A stretch of 64,000 nt of DNA from Pseudomonas sp. BN411 (GTDB lineage: Bacteria; Pseudomonadota; Gammaproteobacteria; Pseudomonadales; Pseudomonadaceae), in assembly GCF_029871235.1 (NCBI RefSeq), contig NZ_SSOM01000065.1:186001-250000 (forward strand). Reading direction: 5' to 3'. A program made the translations under genes and the position numbers. Each line of letters opens with the position of its first letter. Positions within the stretch are counted from its first letter, which is position 1. Below are positions 1 through 8,540 of this stretch, piece by piece. The notes below the pieces were generated by a model. The model worked only from the letters and a program-made list of their open reading frames with translations. It did no database searches and was not told the origin of the DNA.

Positions 1-1969
1 GCTGCGGGGCCTTGGCCAGCTCGGCGTCTTCTCCGAGCATCTCGCCCAGCTTGCTTTCCGGTAGCGGGCTTTCTATGCGTGCCGCCACCTGGGGCTGCTG
101 CGACTGGACCGCATGCTGGCAGGCGACCAGATCCTGAAGAAGGCGGCGGATGCCGTCCTCGTGGTAGCCACCCAGCAGCTCCAGGCCTTTGCGCAAGTCT
201 TCCAGCATGGGAATGCGCAGCTGCTGCAGGCGGGCCCGGCCGTTGGCGTCCAGCGGAGTGCCGCTCCAGGCCAGTTGCTCGGCGACTTCCACCGAGCGTT
301 GCCATTCACTGCTGCGCTCGCCATGGCGGAGCAGTACGAAGACCAGCACGTCAGTCCAGGTGAGTTCGAGAAAGTGCTGCATCATGCCGGGCAGCTCGCG
401 GTCCACCAGAAGGCGTCCCACCGTGTCGACGGCCTGCTGACGGGCTCCCAGCAGTTTGTCGCGCCCTTTGGCGGCTTCCACGGCGCGTTGCTCGCGCAGT
501 TCCACCTTGTGCCGCAGTGTGCCGATGTAATCGTTGAACTCATCCAGCAAGCTGTCGAACAACAGCAGGTCGCCGCTGAAACCATGGACGACGCGTTCCA
601 CGACCCAATGCATCTTCGCCAGCAGGCCGCGTTCTTCACCTTCGCTGGCGTAAAGCACGCCGGCCTGGGCCATGCTGTTGAGCAGGCGTCGGGCGGGGTG
701 ATGGTGCTGCGTGAAGAGCGCCTTGTCCTGCAGCGCAACCTTCAGGTAGGGCGTGTGCAGGTGGGAGAGGGCGGTCTTGTAGACATCGGAGAGATTGTCG
801 TCATCGAGGATGAAGTCGAAGAGCATTCCCACCAGGTCGATCACGTCGGCTTCGTAATCCGAGAGTTTCTGCTGGCCCGGCAGGCTGCTGTGGCTCTCCA
901 GTTGCTGTTGCAGGTCGGCTTTCAGGCCTTCAACGCGCTGCGGCTGGCGCAGTTTGCTGGCGAGGTCCTGGGCGGACTGCTGCTGCAAGCGGTTCAGGGC
1001 TTCCAGCAATTCTGCCGCGCTGTAGGTACGCGTCGCGCCGCGTGGGGCGAAGCTCGAAATACTCGGTGTACCGCCGGGCAGTGGCGCGTCGCTGTGGTGC
1101 TGGCGGCGTTCACCCAGCAGACTGGCCAGGCCACTGAAGAGCTGGCCCGGGTCGCTGGGTGGTGCCCCGCTCAGGTCCAGGGGGCCGGGTGCCTGCGCAG
1201 CCTGTTCGGATGAGGGCTTCTGGTCGGCGGCCGGCGAAGAAGGGCTCGGTGCGCTGGCCGAGCGCTGCACACTGTACTTCAGGTTGGGCAGTATGCCGGC
1301 CTGGATCAGCCTCTGGTTGAGTGCTTCATAGATGCTGTCCAGACCGTGCATCACGTGCTGGTCGAAGAGCATATAGAGGATGGTCTTGATCCGCAGCGGG
1401 AAGGGGCAGAGTTCGAGCGCTTCGCGGAAGGCGAGTGCGACGGCCTGCGGCCCGAAGGGATTGTCGTCATCCGCCAGTTTTCGCCCGCCATTGAGTACCG
1501 CCAGGCGCTGGTCGAGGGCGAACAGGGATTGTGAACACCGCGCCTTCACCCGGCTGACCATGTTGGTGACCAGCAGGCTTTCCTCGTATTCGTCGTTCTC
1601 TATCAGTTCCAGGTTGTCAGCGTCCAACTCGCCGGCATTCGGTCCAGCCTTCAGCTTGCCGCCGAGAAAATCTTCGAAGCTCTTGGCGATACGCTGGTGG
1701 TACACGCGTTCTATTTGCGGGCGCTGCTTGCGGATATCCCGCATGCTGTCGAAGAAGAGGGCCTGGACCTGATTGTTCTCGGCCTTTTCGGCGCATTCGA
1801 AGAGGGTGTCGTCTACCTTGCCGAAAACACTGGTCATATGCTCCGCCAGCCGGTTCATCACCAGCTTGCGGCAGCTTTGTACCAAATCACCGAAGCGCGG
1901 CTGTATACCGCGGCTGGCCAGGGTCGTCACGGGGCCTGGAGGGGGTGGGGGTCGATCCTGATTGCTCAT
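1..1969 (-). CDS. DUF1631 family protein (partial, 3' end beyond window)
   Basis: This frame is open from an ATG at 1969 to the left edge, giving 656 visible codons, so the C-terminus is missing. It is not a known enzyme. The Pseudomonas family is usually labelled DUF1631, or misleadingly thymidine phosphorylase. The N-terminal part (DDTLFECAEKAENNQ, then a DSMRDIRKQRPQIER-type stretch) aligns clearly with the second DUF1631 protein at 15270-17567. Both continue with NDEYEE/NDELEE, NPFGP/NPLGP and a helical segment ending in AGILPNLK or AGVLPELR. A Pro/Ser/Gln-rich linker follows at about residues 230-300. An AGGACGG-like ribosome site precedes the start. Transcription diverges from the tRNA operon. 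The function is unknown. The protein looks cytosolic and mostly helical. Confidence 0.8.
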   Translation of the reverse strand, partial: MSNQDRPPPPPGPVTTLASRGIQPRFGDLVQSCRKLVMNRLAEHMTSVFGKVDDTLFECAEKAENNQVQALFFDSMRDIRKQRPQIERVYHQRIAKSFEDFLGGKLKAGPNAGELDADNLELIENDEYEESLLVTNMVSRVKARCSQSLFALDQRLAVLNGGRKLADDDNPFGPQAVALAFREALELCPFPLRIKTILYMLFDQHVMHGLDSIYEALNQRLIQAGILPNLKYSVQRSASAPSPSSPAADQKPSSEQAAQAPGPLDLSGAPPSDPGQLFSGLASLLGERRQHHSDAPLPGGTPSISSFAPRGATRTYSAAELLEALNRLQQQSAQDLASKLRQPQRVEGLKADLQQQLESHSSLPGQQKLSDYEADVIDLVGMLFDFILDDDNLSDVYKTALSHLHTPYLKVALQDKALFTQHHHPARRLLNSMAQAGVLYASEGEERGLLAKMHWVVERVVHGFSGDLLLFDSLLDEFNDYIGTLRHKVELREQRAVEAAKGRDKLLGARQQAVDTVGRLLVDRELPGMMQHFLELTWTDVLVFVLLRHGERSSEWQRSVEVAEQLAWSGTPLDANGRARLQQLRIPMLEDLRKGLELLGGYHEDGIRRLLQDLVACQHAVQSQQPQVAARIESPLPESKLGEMLGEDAELAKAPQ

Positions 1970-2085
1970 AGCCGTCCTGTAGAGAGACAGGCCGCGACCA
2001 CGACCTGCAACGATCTCGCCACGGGTCAGGTATAGCACTCGGGCGGCTTTCTGCAAATCATTGTCGGAATTCGTTTTTTTAGGGG

Positions 2086-2113
2086 TTGACAGCTTGTTCG
2101 CTATCCGTAAAAT
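2086..2113 (+). promoter_or_regulatory. Promoter of the tRNA-Asn/Pro/Lys operon
   Basis: A perfect -35 (TTGACA, 2086-2091) and a near-consensus -10 (TAAAAT, 2108-2113) are separated by 16 bases. They are followed by a very GC-rich discriminator (GGCGCGCC), the hallmark of stringently controlled stable-RNA promoters. The tRNA-Asn gene starts about 60 bases downstream. Confidence 0.8.
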
Positions 2114-2173
2114 GGCGCGCCTCTGAAGCGCTAAAGCAAACAGCGAAGCGAAGAAGAGTTGGAAGATCGAAGT

Positions 2174-2249
2174 TCCGCGATAGCTCAGTCGGTAGAGCAA
2201 ATGACTGTTAATCATTGGGTCCCTGGTTCGAGTCCAGGTCGCGGAGCCA
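2174..2249 (+). tRNA. tRNA-Asn (GTT)
   Basis: A 76-base cloverleaf. The acceptor stem TCCGCGA pairs with TCGCGGA, followed by discriminator G and an encoded CCA. The anticodon loop contains GTT, and the T-loop has TTCGAGT. It is the first of three tandem tRNAs transcribed from the promoter at 2086. Confidence 0.95.
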
Positions 2250-2258
2250 ACTTCCAGA

Positions 2259-2335
2259 CGGGGTATAGCGCAGTCCGGTAGCGCGCCTGCTTTGGGAGCA
2301 GGATGTCGGGAGTTCGAATCTCTCTACCCCGACCA
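2259..2335 (+). tRNA. tRNA-Pro (TGG)
   Basis: A 77-base cloverleaf. The acceptor CGGGGTA pairs with TACCCCG, and CCA is encoded. The anticodon stem CCTGC/GCAGG encloses the loop TTTGGGA, so the anticodon is TGG. It lies 9 bases after tRNA-Asn. Confidence 0.95.
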
Positions 2336-2345
2336 CCTCAAATTT

Positions 2346-2421
2346 GGGTCGTTAGCTCAGTCGGTAGAGCAGTTGGCTTTTAACCAATTGGTCGTAGGTT
2401 CGAATCCTACACGACCCACCA
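2346..2421 (+). tRNA. tRNA-Lys (TTT)
   Basis: A 76-base cloverleaf. The acceptor GGGTCGT pairs with ACGACCC, and CCA is encoded. The anticodon loop GCTTTTAAC gives anticodon TTT. It is the last gene of the tRNA operon. Confidence 0.95.
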
Positions 2422-2448
2422 TACAAGACCTCTCGGGAGGTCCGAAGA

Positions 2449-2479
2449 AGCGGTAAGGCGAAAGCCTTACCGCTTTTTT
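2449..2479 (+). terminator. Intrinsic terminator of the tRNA operon
   Basis: Perfect 11-bp arms (AGCGGTAAGGC / GCCTTACCGCT) enclose a GAAA tetraloop and are followed by a T-run. This ends the tRNA-Asn/Pro/Lys transcript. Confidence 0.92.
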
Positions 2480-2522
2480 GTTTGCCGCAATTCTTCCGGC
2501 GCGCCGGCTGGCATTGCCATAT

Positions 2523-2554
2523 ACCGGGCAAGGTGGACTTCCACCTTGCCCGGT
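2523..2554 (-). terminator. Long hairpin downstream of ndh
   Basis: Two 15-bp arms form a perfect inverted repeat (ACCGGGCAAGGTGGA and its complement) with only two bases between them, starting six bases past the ndh stop. No U-run follows on the minus strand. It may be an mRNA 3'-end stabiliser or a weak terminator rather than a canonical intrinsic terminator. Confidence 0.6.
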
Positions 2555-2559
2555 CCCTG

Positions 2560-3858
2560 TCAGTGCAGTTTCAGGCGCGGGTCGGTGCTGCGGCCGATAC
2601 GGTCGCTGAGCATCAGCAGGAAGGTGCGGAAAGCGCCGTACAGCGCCATCTGGTGCATGCGATAGAGCGAGATGTAGAACATCCGCGCCAGCCAGCCTTC
2701 CAGCTTCACGCTGCCCATGAGATTGCCCATCAGGTTGCCGACGGCGCTGAAGCTCGACAGTGAGATCAGCGAGCCGTAGTCCTTGTACTGATAGTCCGGT
2801 AGCGGCTGGCCCTGCAGGCGCAGCTTGAAGGCCTTCACCAGCAGTGAGGCTTGCTGATGCGCCGCCTGGGCGCGAGGAGGCACGTTGCGATCGGTGCCGT
2901 CACCCAGCGGACAGGCCGCGCAGTCGCCGAAGGCAAAGATGTCGTCGTCGCGGGTGGTTTGCAGGGTGGGGCGCACAACGAGCTGGTTGATGCGGTTGCT
3001 TTCCAGTCCGTCCAGATCCTTCAGAAGCGCAGGCGCGCGAATGCCCGCAGCCCAGACTTTGAGGCTGGCGGGGATCTTCTCGCCTTGCGCCGTAAGCAGG
3101 CCCTCGGCGGTCACTTCCTTTACTGCTGCGCCGGTCATTACGGTGACGCCAAGTTTTTCCAGGGTGCTGTGCACTGGAGCGCTGATGCGCTCGGGCAGGG
3201 CTGGCAGCACGCGTGGGCCGGCCTCGATCAGAGTGATGCGCATGTTTTCTGGCTGGATGCGATCCAGTCCGTATGCAGCGAGCTCGTGGGCGGCGTGGTG
3301 CAACTCGGCGGCCAGTTCAACGCCGGTGGCACCGGCACCAACGATGGCGACGCTGATCTGCTCGTTGGCATCCTGTTGGGCATGGGCGCGCAGATAGTGG
3401 CTGAGCAGCTTGCGGTGGAAGCGTTCGGCCTGTTCACGGGTGTCGAGGAAGATGCAGTGCTGAGCCGCGCCTTCAGTGCCGAAGTCATTGGTGGTGCTGC
3501 CGACGGCGAGAACCAGGCTGTCGTAGGCCAGTTCGCGCGCAGGCACCAGTTCGCGCCCGTCCTCGTCATGGGTGGCGGCCAACTGGATGACCTTGCGCTT
3601 GCGGTCGAGCCCGCTCATACGACCCAACTGGAACTCGAAGTGGTTCCACTTGGCCTGGGCTACATAGTTCAGCTCGTTCTCGGTGGAGTTGAGCGAACCG
3701 GCGGCCACTTCGTGAAGCAGGGGTTTCCAGATATGGGTGAGGTTGGCGTCGGCCAGGACAATCTTGGCCAGGCCTTTCTTGCCGAGGGTTCTACCCAGAC
3801 GGGTAGCGAGCTCCAGGCCGCCGGCGCCGCCGCCGACGATCACGATACGATGGGACAT
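2560..3858 (-). CDS. ndh: Type II NADH dehydrogenase (NADH:quinone oxidoreductase)
   Basis: A 432-residue FAD-dependent, non-proton-pumping NADH:quinone oxidoreductase that feeds NADH electrons into the quinone pool at the inner face of the cytoplasmic membrane. The N-terminal FAD-binding Rossmann motif is IVGGGAGG (residues 7-14). The second, NADH-binding motif is VAIVGAGATG near residues 170-179. A third typical segment (FAFGDCAACP) binds FAD. The C-terminus has hydrophobic and amphipathic stretches expected for membrane docking. I chose the ATG at 3858 because the family starts MSHRIVIVGGG. A TTG five codons upstream is in frame but less likely. The gene is separate from the tRNA operon, and the two converge. 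Confidence 0.93.
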   Translation of the reverse strand: MSHRIVIVGGGAGGLELATRLGRTLGKKGLAKIVLADANLTHIWKPLLHEVAAGSLNSTENELNYVAQAKWNHFEFQLGRMSGLDRKRKVIQLAATHDEDGRELVPARELAYDSLVLAVGSTTNDFGTEGAAQHCIFLDTREQAERFHRKLLSHYLRAHAQQDANEQISVAIVGAGATGVELAAELHHAAHELAAYGLDRIQPENMRITLIEAGPRVLPALPERISAPVHSTLEKLGVTVMTGAAVKEVTAEGLLTAQGEKIPASLKVWAAGIRAPALLKDLDGLESNRINQLVVRPTLQTTRDDDIFAFGDCAACPLGDGTDRNVPPRAQAAHQQASLLVKAFKLRLQGQPLPDYQYKDYGSLISLSSFSAVGNLMGNLMGSVKLEGWLARMFYISLYRMHQMALYGAFRTFLLMLSDRIGRSTDPRLKLH

Positions 3859-3918
3859 GGGAAAGTCTCGCAAGGCTATAGGAATTCTTTTTCGCCGAGG
3901 GCGAGCGCAGAAGGCAGC

Positions 3919-4092
3919 TCATAGCACCAGTCGGCTCAGGAGGCGGCTGAGGATGCCCAGGGCGACGACGATGGCCAGCGCTATCCACAGCAGGCGCCAT
4001 GGGCGGAACGGCTGGCGTTCCACCTGGTGCTGGGGAAGGTTCAGGTACTGGTCGACCTTTTGCTGGTCTTCTGGCGTCAGGCGGCTGGGCAT
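3919..4092 (-). CDS. Small DUF3094-type membrane protein
   Basis: A 57-codon ORF (MPSRLTPEDQQKVDQYL start) with a polar N-terminal half, one hydrophobic helix (LLWIALAIVVALGIL, about residues 34-48) and a short basic tail. Size, layout and position next to ndh match the DUF3094 family of pseudomonads. The function is unknown, and it is probably a single-pass inner-membrane protein. It lies 60 bases upstream of ndh on the same strand and may be co-transcribed with it. Confidence 0.75.
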   Translation of the reverse strand: MPSRLTPEDQQKVDQYLNLPQHQVERQPFRPWRLLWIALAIVVALGILSRLLSRLVL

Positions 4093-4180
4093 GGAGGCCT
4101 CGACTTTGGAGTGATTGGCATTCTAGCCGGCGAATTCACAGGGGCTCAACGCACGGCGAGGGAAATTTGCGTGCTGCTCT

Positions 4181-4807
4181 CTACAGGCCGATTCCAACAT
4201 CGAAAAGAATGGTCCGGCCAAGGTTGCTGCGCAGGAAGTCGGGTGCGTCCCCGTGGGCGAACAGTACCCGAGCGAAATTCGGCCCCACCAGCGACAACGA
4301 ACGCCAGCCCTGGCGCAGGTATTCCGTGGGTGGTGGAAAAGGGCTGTTGAAGTCCGGCGTGGCGCGTTTGAGATTGACGAAGGCGAGCAAATCGAGATCA
4401 CCGAGTTCGAGTCCGCGCTCACCATAGTTGCGAGCCTTCTTGCGCAGGGTTGGTGCCAGGCGCGCCTGGAGTTCGGCGGCGGCGATGCGCTTGGGGCGGC
4501 CTTCCCGGCGTACCAGTTGGGCAAGGGAAAAGGCACTGCGTCGGCGCTCCAGTTCGGCGCGCCATTCCTCGTTGAGGCGACGTCCTTCATCCAGTACGAA
4601 GAACACTTCGAAGTTGGCCTCGCGGAATTGCACATCCGGAGGCTCCTGGCCGGTGCTGAAATCATCGAGTCGATAGGGCAGGTTGAGCGCCTGCAGAAGT
4701 CGCTGGCAGACCCAGCGCTCGCGTTCCCACTTGCGCGCATTCGACAGAAAGTCGTTGGCTTGCTCGGCCTGCCGCGTCAGCAGGCGCAGATAGTCGGACT
4801 CGTTCAT
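4181..4807 (-). CDS. DUF1780 family protein
   Basis: A 208-residue conserved pseudomonad protein of unknown function. The frame could extend to 4960, but the ATG at 4807 (MNESDYLRLLTRQ) has a GGGAGG-like site upstream and gives the usual family length. It is charged and has no signal peptide or membrane segments. The segment EPPDVQFREANFEVFFV has an acidic-hydrophobic pattern like the core of PD-(D/E)XK nucleases, and a nuclease-like fold has been suggested for such proteins. That is only a resemblance here. The 5' end faces the GNAT gene, which is transcribed divergently. Confidence 0.75.
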   Translation of the reverse strand: MNESDYLRLLTRQAEQANDFLSNARKWERERWVCQRLLQALNLPYRLDDFSTGQEPPDVQFREANFEVFFVLDEGRRLNEEWRAELERRRSAFSLAQLVRREGRPKRIAAAELQARLAPTLRKKARNYGERGLELGDLDLLAFVNLKRATPDFNSPFPPPTEYLRQGWRSLSLVGPNFARVLFAHGDAPDFLRSNLGRTILFDVGIGL

Positions 4808-4940
4808 GTCCCGCAGCTTAGCCTCCCGGCCAGTGCTCTGGGTAGCCCGAAGCGCCAGCGGCGGCACCGTCGCGACAAATGCGCGCAGCTTGTCTGATAT
4901 GGGCGCGGTGTAAACTTTCAGGACCTGCCCGGAGCCCTCC

Positions 4941-5363
4941 ATGCGCATTCGCCCCGTCACCGCCGCTGATCATGCTGCCTTGCTCGCGCTCTGGCGCCGC
5001 ACGCCGGGAATCCGGTTGCGCGCGGAGGATGAGTTGGAACCGTTCTGCGCCTATCTGCAACGCAATCCCGATCTTTGCCTGTTGCTTGAGGATGATCACG
5101 GGCGGGTGGCCGGCAGCCTGCTGGTGGGCCATGACGGACGCCGTGGCTACCTGCAGCACTTGGTGGTCGACTTACCATTCCGCGGCAAGGGTTGGGCCCG
5201 GGCCTTGCTGCAGGAAGCACTGCGACGCCTGACTGTTCTGGGCATTCGCAAGTCCCATGTATTCGTCCTGGAGGATGCGCCCGAGGCGCTGGCCTTCTGG
5301 CAGATGCAGCGGGGCTGGTCTGAGCGTGAGGACATTCGGGTCTACTCGACTACTGGAGACTGA
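4941..5363 (+). CDS. GNAT family N-acetyltransferase
   Basis: A 140-residue single-domain acetyltransferase ([18 protein letters not shown] start). Motif A, the acetyl-CoA pyrophosphate loop, is visible as [17 protein letters not shown] (about residues 75-91, Q/R-x-x-G-x-G/A). It follows the beta-strand YLQHLVVD. Motif B lies around [16 protein letters not shown]. The acceptor substrate cannot be inferred. GGAGCCC lies just upstream of the start. The next gene begins 4 bases after the stop, so the genes through 6518 probably form an operon. Confidence 0.88.
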   Translation: MRIRPVTAADHAALLALWRRTPGIRLRAEDELEPFCAYLQRNPDLCLLLEDDHGRVAGSLLVGHDGRRGYLQHLVVDLPFRGKGWARALLQEALRRLTVLGIRKSHVFVLEDAPEALAFWQMQRGWSEREDIRVYSTTGD

Positions 5364-5367
5364 ATCG

Positions 5368-5835
5368 ATGCGGATTTGTGTTGGCTTGATTCTGGGTTTG
5401 TTGGCCACCTTCAGCCATGCCCTGGAAGTGGGTGAACGATTGGCGCCCTGGACCCTGCTGGACCAGTACGATCAGCCCTACAGCCTGGACGATGGGCTGC
5501 AGGTACTGTTGGTGGCGCGGAGCATGGATGGCGGCAAGCTGGTGAAGGCCGCGCTGGAGGGGCAACCCAAGGGTTACCTCGAGGCGCGCCATGCCGTCTT
5601 CGTGGCTGACATCAGCCGCATGCCGTCGATGATCTCTTCACTCTTCGCGGTGCCTGCCATGCGCGACTACAGCTATCGCGTCCTGCTTGATCGCGAGTCT
5701 CGCGTCGTCAGCCGTTATCCGGGGAGCGAGTCCAGCGTGCTCTGGCTCAAGCTTGACCATGGCAGGCTCACCGAGCAGAAGGAGTTCAGTGATGCTGCGG
5801 CCCTGCGCGCCGCACTGGAGTCCCTGGCGCCGTGA
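5368..5835 (+). CDS. Conserved exported hypothetical protein
   Basis: A 155-residue protein with an N-terminal signal sequence (ICVGLILGLLATFSHA, cleavage near residue 18). The rest has a thioredoxin-like order (LAPWTLLDQYDQPYSLDD...) but lacks a CxxC motif. The ATG at 5368 has GGAG upstream. The frame stays open further 5', but there it overlaps the GNAT gene. The last bases overlap the GTG start of the next gene (GTGA), so the two are translationally coupled. I do not recognise a biochemical function. A periplasmic location is inferred. Confidence 0.75.
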   Translation: MRICVGLILGLLATFSHALEVGERLAPWTLLDQYDQPYSLDDGLQVLLVARSMDGGKLVKAALEGQPKGYLEARHAVFVADISRMPSMISSLFAVPAMRDYSYRVLLDRESRVVSRYPGSESSVLWLKLDHGRLTEQKEFSDAAALRAALESLAP

Positions 5836-6518
5836 TATCCGCTGAACTCCTGTCGACAGAAACCCTGGGCCTCGGCTGGGCAATCTACTTGCCCGCCATC
5901 GCCTGGGCGGTATGGCGGGCGCCTTGGGTCGAACTATTCAGCGATTTTCGTCGCCAGCACCTGCTATTCGGTACGGTACTGGCGCTCTTTCTGCTCTGGC
6001 TGATGCGGCGGGACTTCGAGTCCGGTGTGTCCTATCACTTCATCGGCCTGACCGCGGTAACCCTTCTGCTGGATTGGCCTCTGGCGGTGTTGGGCGGCCT
6101 GGTAGCCCAACTTGGCCTGCTGGCACTGGGCAAGCAGGACCTGGCGGCATTGGGCGTCAATGGTGCTTTGCTGGTGCTGCTGCCGGTTCTCGTCACCGAG
6201 CTATGCGCCAAGTGGGTCGAGCATTACCAGCCGCGTAACCTGTTCGTGTACATCTTTTGCTGCGGCTTCTTTCCGGCGGCCCTGGCTGCGTTGCTTTGCG
6301 TGCTGATCGGGCTGGGGTTGCTATGGGTGGACGGGATCTTCCCGATGCCGCCCTGGCTTGAAGATTTCATCGGCTATCTCTGGCTGGTGATGTTCCCCGA
6401 AGCCTTCATCAACGGCACCGCAGTGACAGCCCTGGTGGTGTTCTGCCCGGATTGGCTGGAAACCTTCAACCGCACCCGTTACCTCCAGGCGCCCTGGAAG
6501 GACGATGACTCCCGTTGA
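5832..6518 (+). CDS. CbiM-like energy-coupling factor permease / conserved membrane protein
   Basis: A 228-residue polytopic membrane protein with about six hydrophobic helices. It starts at a GTG overlapping the preceding stop. The hydrophobic profile and a C-terminal FPEAFINGTAVTALVV segment resemble the CbiM-like substrate-binding permeases of ECF transporters, the annotation often given to this pseudomonad family. No ECF ATPase or T-component lies nearby, so transport of cobalt, nickel or a vitamin is not established. The gene is coupled to the exported protein upstream. Confidence 0.65.
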   Translation: MISAELLSTETLGLGWAIYLPAIAWAVWRAPWVELFSDFRRQHLLFGTVLALFLLWLMRRDFESGVSYHFIGLTAVTLLLDWPLAVLGGLVAQLGLLALGKQDLAALGVNGALLVLLPVLVTELCAKWVEHYQPRNLFVYIFCCGFFPAALAALLCVLIGLGLLWVDGIFPMPPWLEDFIGYLWLVMFPEAFINGTAVTALVVFCPDWLETFNRTRYLQAPWKDDDSR

Positions 6519-6591
6519 TGAGGGCGGATACGTCCGCTCGATTCCGTCCAGGCGCCTGATCTGAATCATGGTTTCCGCCACACGGCTCTCC

Positions 6592-6618
6592 GTAGGGTGG
6601 ATGGCTCTTTCATCCACC
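6592..6618. repeat. Short GTAGGGTGGAT inverted repeat
   Basis: GTAGGGTGGATG and CATCCACC form a hairpin in the gap between two genes. It resembles the larger GTAGGGTGGGC repeat at 59489-59585 and is probably a fragment of a genus-specific intergenic repeat. Confidence 0.5.
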
Positions 6619-6636
6619 AGCACGGGATCAGACAGC

Positions 6637-6852
6637 ATGGGAATTCACGATTGGGCAAGGGCCGCCTTGGGACAGAGTCTGGAGGCGGCGAAGCGGGACG
6701 GTTTCAGCGAGGAGTTGGTATTGCGCGCTTTGCTGAGCGCGGTCGTCGAGCACAGCGCGAAGCTGCGCCCGGCAGATGATCTGGCTCAGGAGCTGACCTT
6801 CCTGGCGGAAAACCTCGACCCGGAGCGCGATTACAGCTTCATGCGCCCCTGA
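6637..6852 (+). CDS. Small conserved hypothetical protein
   Basis: A 71-residue soluble, acidic protein (MGIHDWARAALGQSLEAAK...). It is predicted to be mostly helical, with no signal peptide or metal motif. The ATG at 6637 was chosen because the upstream part of the frame lies in a repeat and lacks coding character. It sits between the CbiM-like gene and the convergent yacG, ending 10 bases from the yacG stop. The position is conserved next to yacG in pseudomonads. The function is unknown. Confidence 0.65.
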   Translation: MGIHDWARAALGQSLEAAKRDGFSEELVLRALLSAVVEHSAKLRPADDLAQELTFLAENLDPERDYSFMRP

Positions 6853-6861
6853 GCCTGCGGA

Positions 6862-7062
6862 TCAATGTTCGCGCGGCGGCAGGTCGCCGGAGAACAGATC
6901 GTCTTCCAGGTTGTCGCCGGGGATCGCGTGCTCCTCGGCGGCCCAGGCGCCAAGGTCGATCAGCTTGCAGCGTTCGGAGCAGAAGGGGCGGGAAGGGCTT
7001 TGCGGGCCCCATTCCACCGGAGCGCCGCAGGTCGGGCACTCCACAGTGACGGGTTGGCTCAT
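6862..7062 (-). CDS. yacG: DNA gyrase inhibitor / zinc-binding protein YacG
   Basis: A 66-residue protein with the four-cysteine zinc site CPTC...CSERC (Cys9, Cys12, Cys28, Cys32), followed by the family signature [14 protein letters not shown]. YacG of E. coli binds GyrB and inhibits gyrase. Its start overlaps the coaE stop by four bases. It is the last gene of the pilB-pilC-pilD-coaE-yacG operon, an arrangement conserved in Pseudomonas. Confidence 0.92.
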   Translation of the reverse strand: MSQPVTVECPTCGAPVEWGPQSPSRPFCSERCKLIDLGAWAAEEHAIPGDNLEDDLFSGDLPPREH

Positions 7063-7670
7063 GGTTGGCCTCCTCGCAGGGTCAGGTAGAAGTTGTGCAG
7101 GCGCTCCACTTCGGCGCGCAACCAATCCAGGCCTCGGTCGTTGAGCAGTACGTCGTGGGCGTGCTTCAGGCGCTCTTCACGACTGGCCTGGACCTTCAAT
7201 ATGGCTTGGACCTGCTCCTCGGGCACTTTGTCCCGTTGCATGGTGCGCTGGATCTGCATGGTTTCCAGAGCGTCCACCAGCAGGATGCGCTGGGTGAGGC
7301 GATGCTGGCCGGACTCGATCAGCAATGGCGAGACGAGAATTGCGTATGGCGACTCGGCGCGCGCCAGGTACTGACTGATCTCCTGGCCAATCAGCGGGTG
7401 CAGCAGGCTTTCCAGCCAGCGGCGTTCATCCGCGTTCTCAAAGATGCGCTGGCGCAGGGCTGCGCGGTCAAGCTGGCCATCCGCCTGCAGTACTTCATTG
7501 CCAAAGTGCTCGGCGATTTTCGCCAGGGCGGGGCGGCCGGGCTCCACTACCCAACGTGCGGCCTGGTCGGCATCTACCAGATGCACACCAAGGTCGCTGA
7601 AATGGGCGGCTACGGCGCTCTTGCCGCTACCGATGCCGCCTGTGAGGCCAAGGATCCAGGGTTTGTTCAT
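7059..7670 (-). CDS. coaE: Dephospho-CoA kinase
   Basis: A 203-residue kinase catalysing the last step of coenzyme A synthesis, phosphorylation of the 3'-OH of dephospho-CoA. The P-loop GGIGSGKS occupies residues 11-18. DADQAAR follows near residue 35, as in the family. Its start overlaps the pilD stop and its stop overlaps the yacG start, so it is tightly coupled within the pilus operon. Confidence 0.95.
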   Translation of the reverse strand: MNKPWILGLTGGIGSGKSAVAAHFSDLGVHLVDADQAARWVVEPGRPALAKIAEHFGNEVLQADGQLDRAALRQRIFENADERRWLESLLHPLIGQEISQYLARAESPYAILVSPLLIESGQHRLTQRILLVDALETMQIQRTMQRDKVPEEQVQAILKVQASREERLKHAHDVLLNDRGLDWLRAEVERLHNFYLTLRGGQP

Positions 7671-8539
7671 TTGAAACCGGCGAACTGCAGATAGGTCGCC
7701 GTTATTTGATCACCCCAGAGCAGCGCAATCCAGCCGGCAATCGCCAGGTAAGGACCAAAGGGAATGGGAGTGGCGGTGTCCTGGTTGCGCAGGCGCAGCA
7801 TGATCACGCCCAGTACGGCGCCTACGAGGGACGACAGCAGGATGGTCAGCGGCAGCACCTGCCAGCCACCCCAGGCCCCAAGCATCGCCAGCAATTTGAA
7901 GTCGCCGTGGCCCATGCCTTCCTTGCCGGTCACCAGCTTGAACAGCCAGTACACCGACCAGAGGCTCATATAGCCGGCGACAGCGCCCCAGAGCGCGTCC
8001 TCCAGACTGGCGAACAGGCCTTGGCTATTGAGGATCAGGCCGAGCCAGAGCAATGGCAGGACCAGTGCGTCCGGCAGTAACTGATGGTCGACGTCGATCA
8101 TGCTCATCGCTAGCAGACCCCAGGTTAGCACCAGGAAGGCGCCGGTCTGCCAACTGAGCCCGAAGTGCCACGCCACATAGGCAGATAGCACGCCGCACAA
8201 CAGTTCCACCAGGGGATAGCGTTTGCTGATGGGTGCCTTGCAGGAGGAGCACTTTCCACCAAGCGCCAGGTAGCTCACCACCGGGATGTTTTCCCAGGCG
8301 CGGATCTCGTGGCTGCAATGGGGGCAGCGGGAGTTCGGCAGGATGAGGTTGAACACCGGCCCTTTCGGCTCGGCCGGTAGGCTTAGCGCCTCGCGGGCCT
8401 GCTCCTGCCAGTCGCGCATCATCATCGCCGGCAGGCGGTGGATCACCACATTGAGGAAACTGCCTACCAGCAAGCCGAGCAGGAGCGCGCATAAAACAAA
8501 GGCCAGCGCGTGGCTGGCCAGAGAATCAATTAGTGGCAT
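7667..8539 (-). CDS. pilD: Prepilin peptidase / N-methyltransferase PilD
   Basis: A 290-residue inner-membrane bifunctional enzyme. It cleaves the leader of type IV prepilins and type II secretion pseudopilins after glycine and N-methylates the new Phe1. The cytosolic zinc tetracysteine site is Cys72-x2-Cys75 and Cys97-x2-Cys100. The catalytic aspartates are Asp149 ([11 protein letters not shown]) and Asp213 (GHGDFK). About eight membrane segments are visible. The start [10 protein letters not shown] at 8539 matches the P. aeruginosa protein, while a start at 8557 would add six unsupported residues. Only one base separates it from pilC. Confidence 0.96.
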   Translation of the reverse strand: MPLIDSLASHALAFVLCALLLGLLVGSFLNVVIHRLPAMMMRDWQEQAREALSLPAEPKGPVFNLILPNSRCPHCSHEIRAWENIPVVSYLALGGKCSSCKAPISKRYPLVELLCGVLSAYVAWHFGLSWQTGAFLVLTWGLLAMSMIDVDHQLLPDALVLPLLWLGLILNSQGLFASLEDALWGAVAGYMSLWSVYWLFKLVTGKEGMGHGDFKLLAMLGAWGGWQVLPLTILLSSLVGAVLGVIMLRLRNQDTATPIPFGPYLAIAGWIALLWGDQITATYLQFAGFK

Positions 8540-8540
8540 A

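Noticed and set aside
1346-1961. Small plus-strand frames opposite the first gene
   Set aside because: They lie antisense to the DUF1631 gene. The minus-strand frame has paralogue support and a ribosome site, while these have none.
5832-6518. A complete ECF vitamin or metal transporter
   Set aside because: Only a CbiM-like membrane protein is present. No EcfA ATPase or EcfT gene is nearby.
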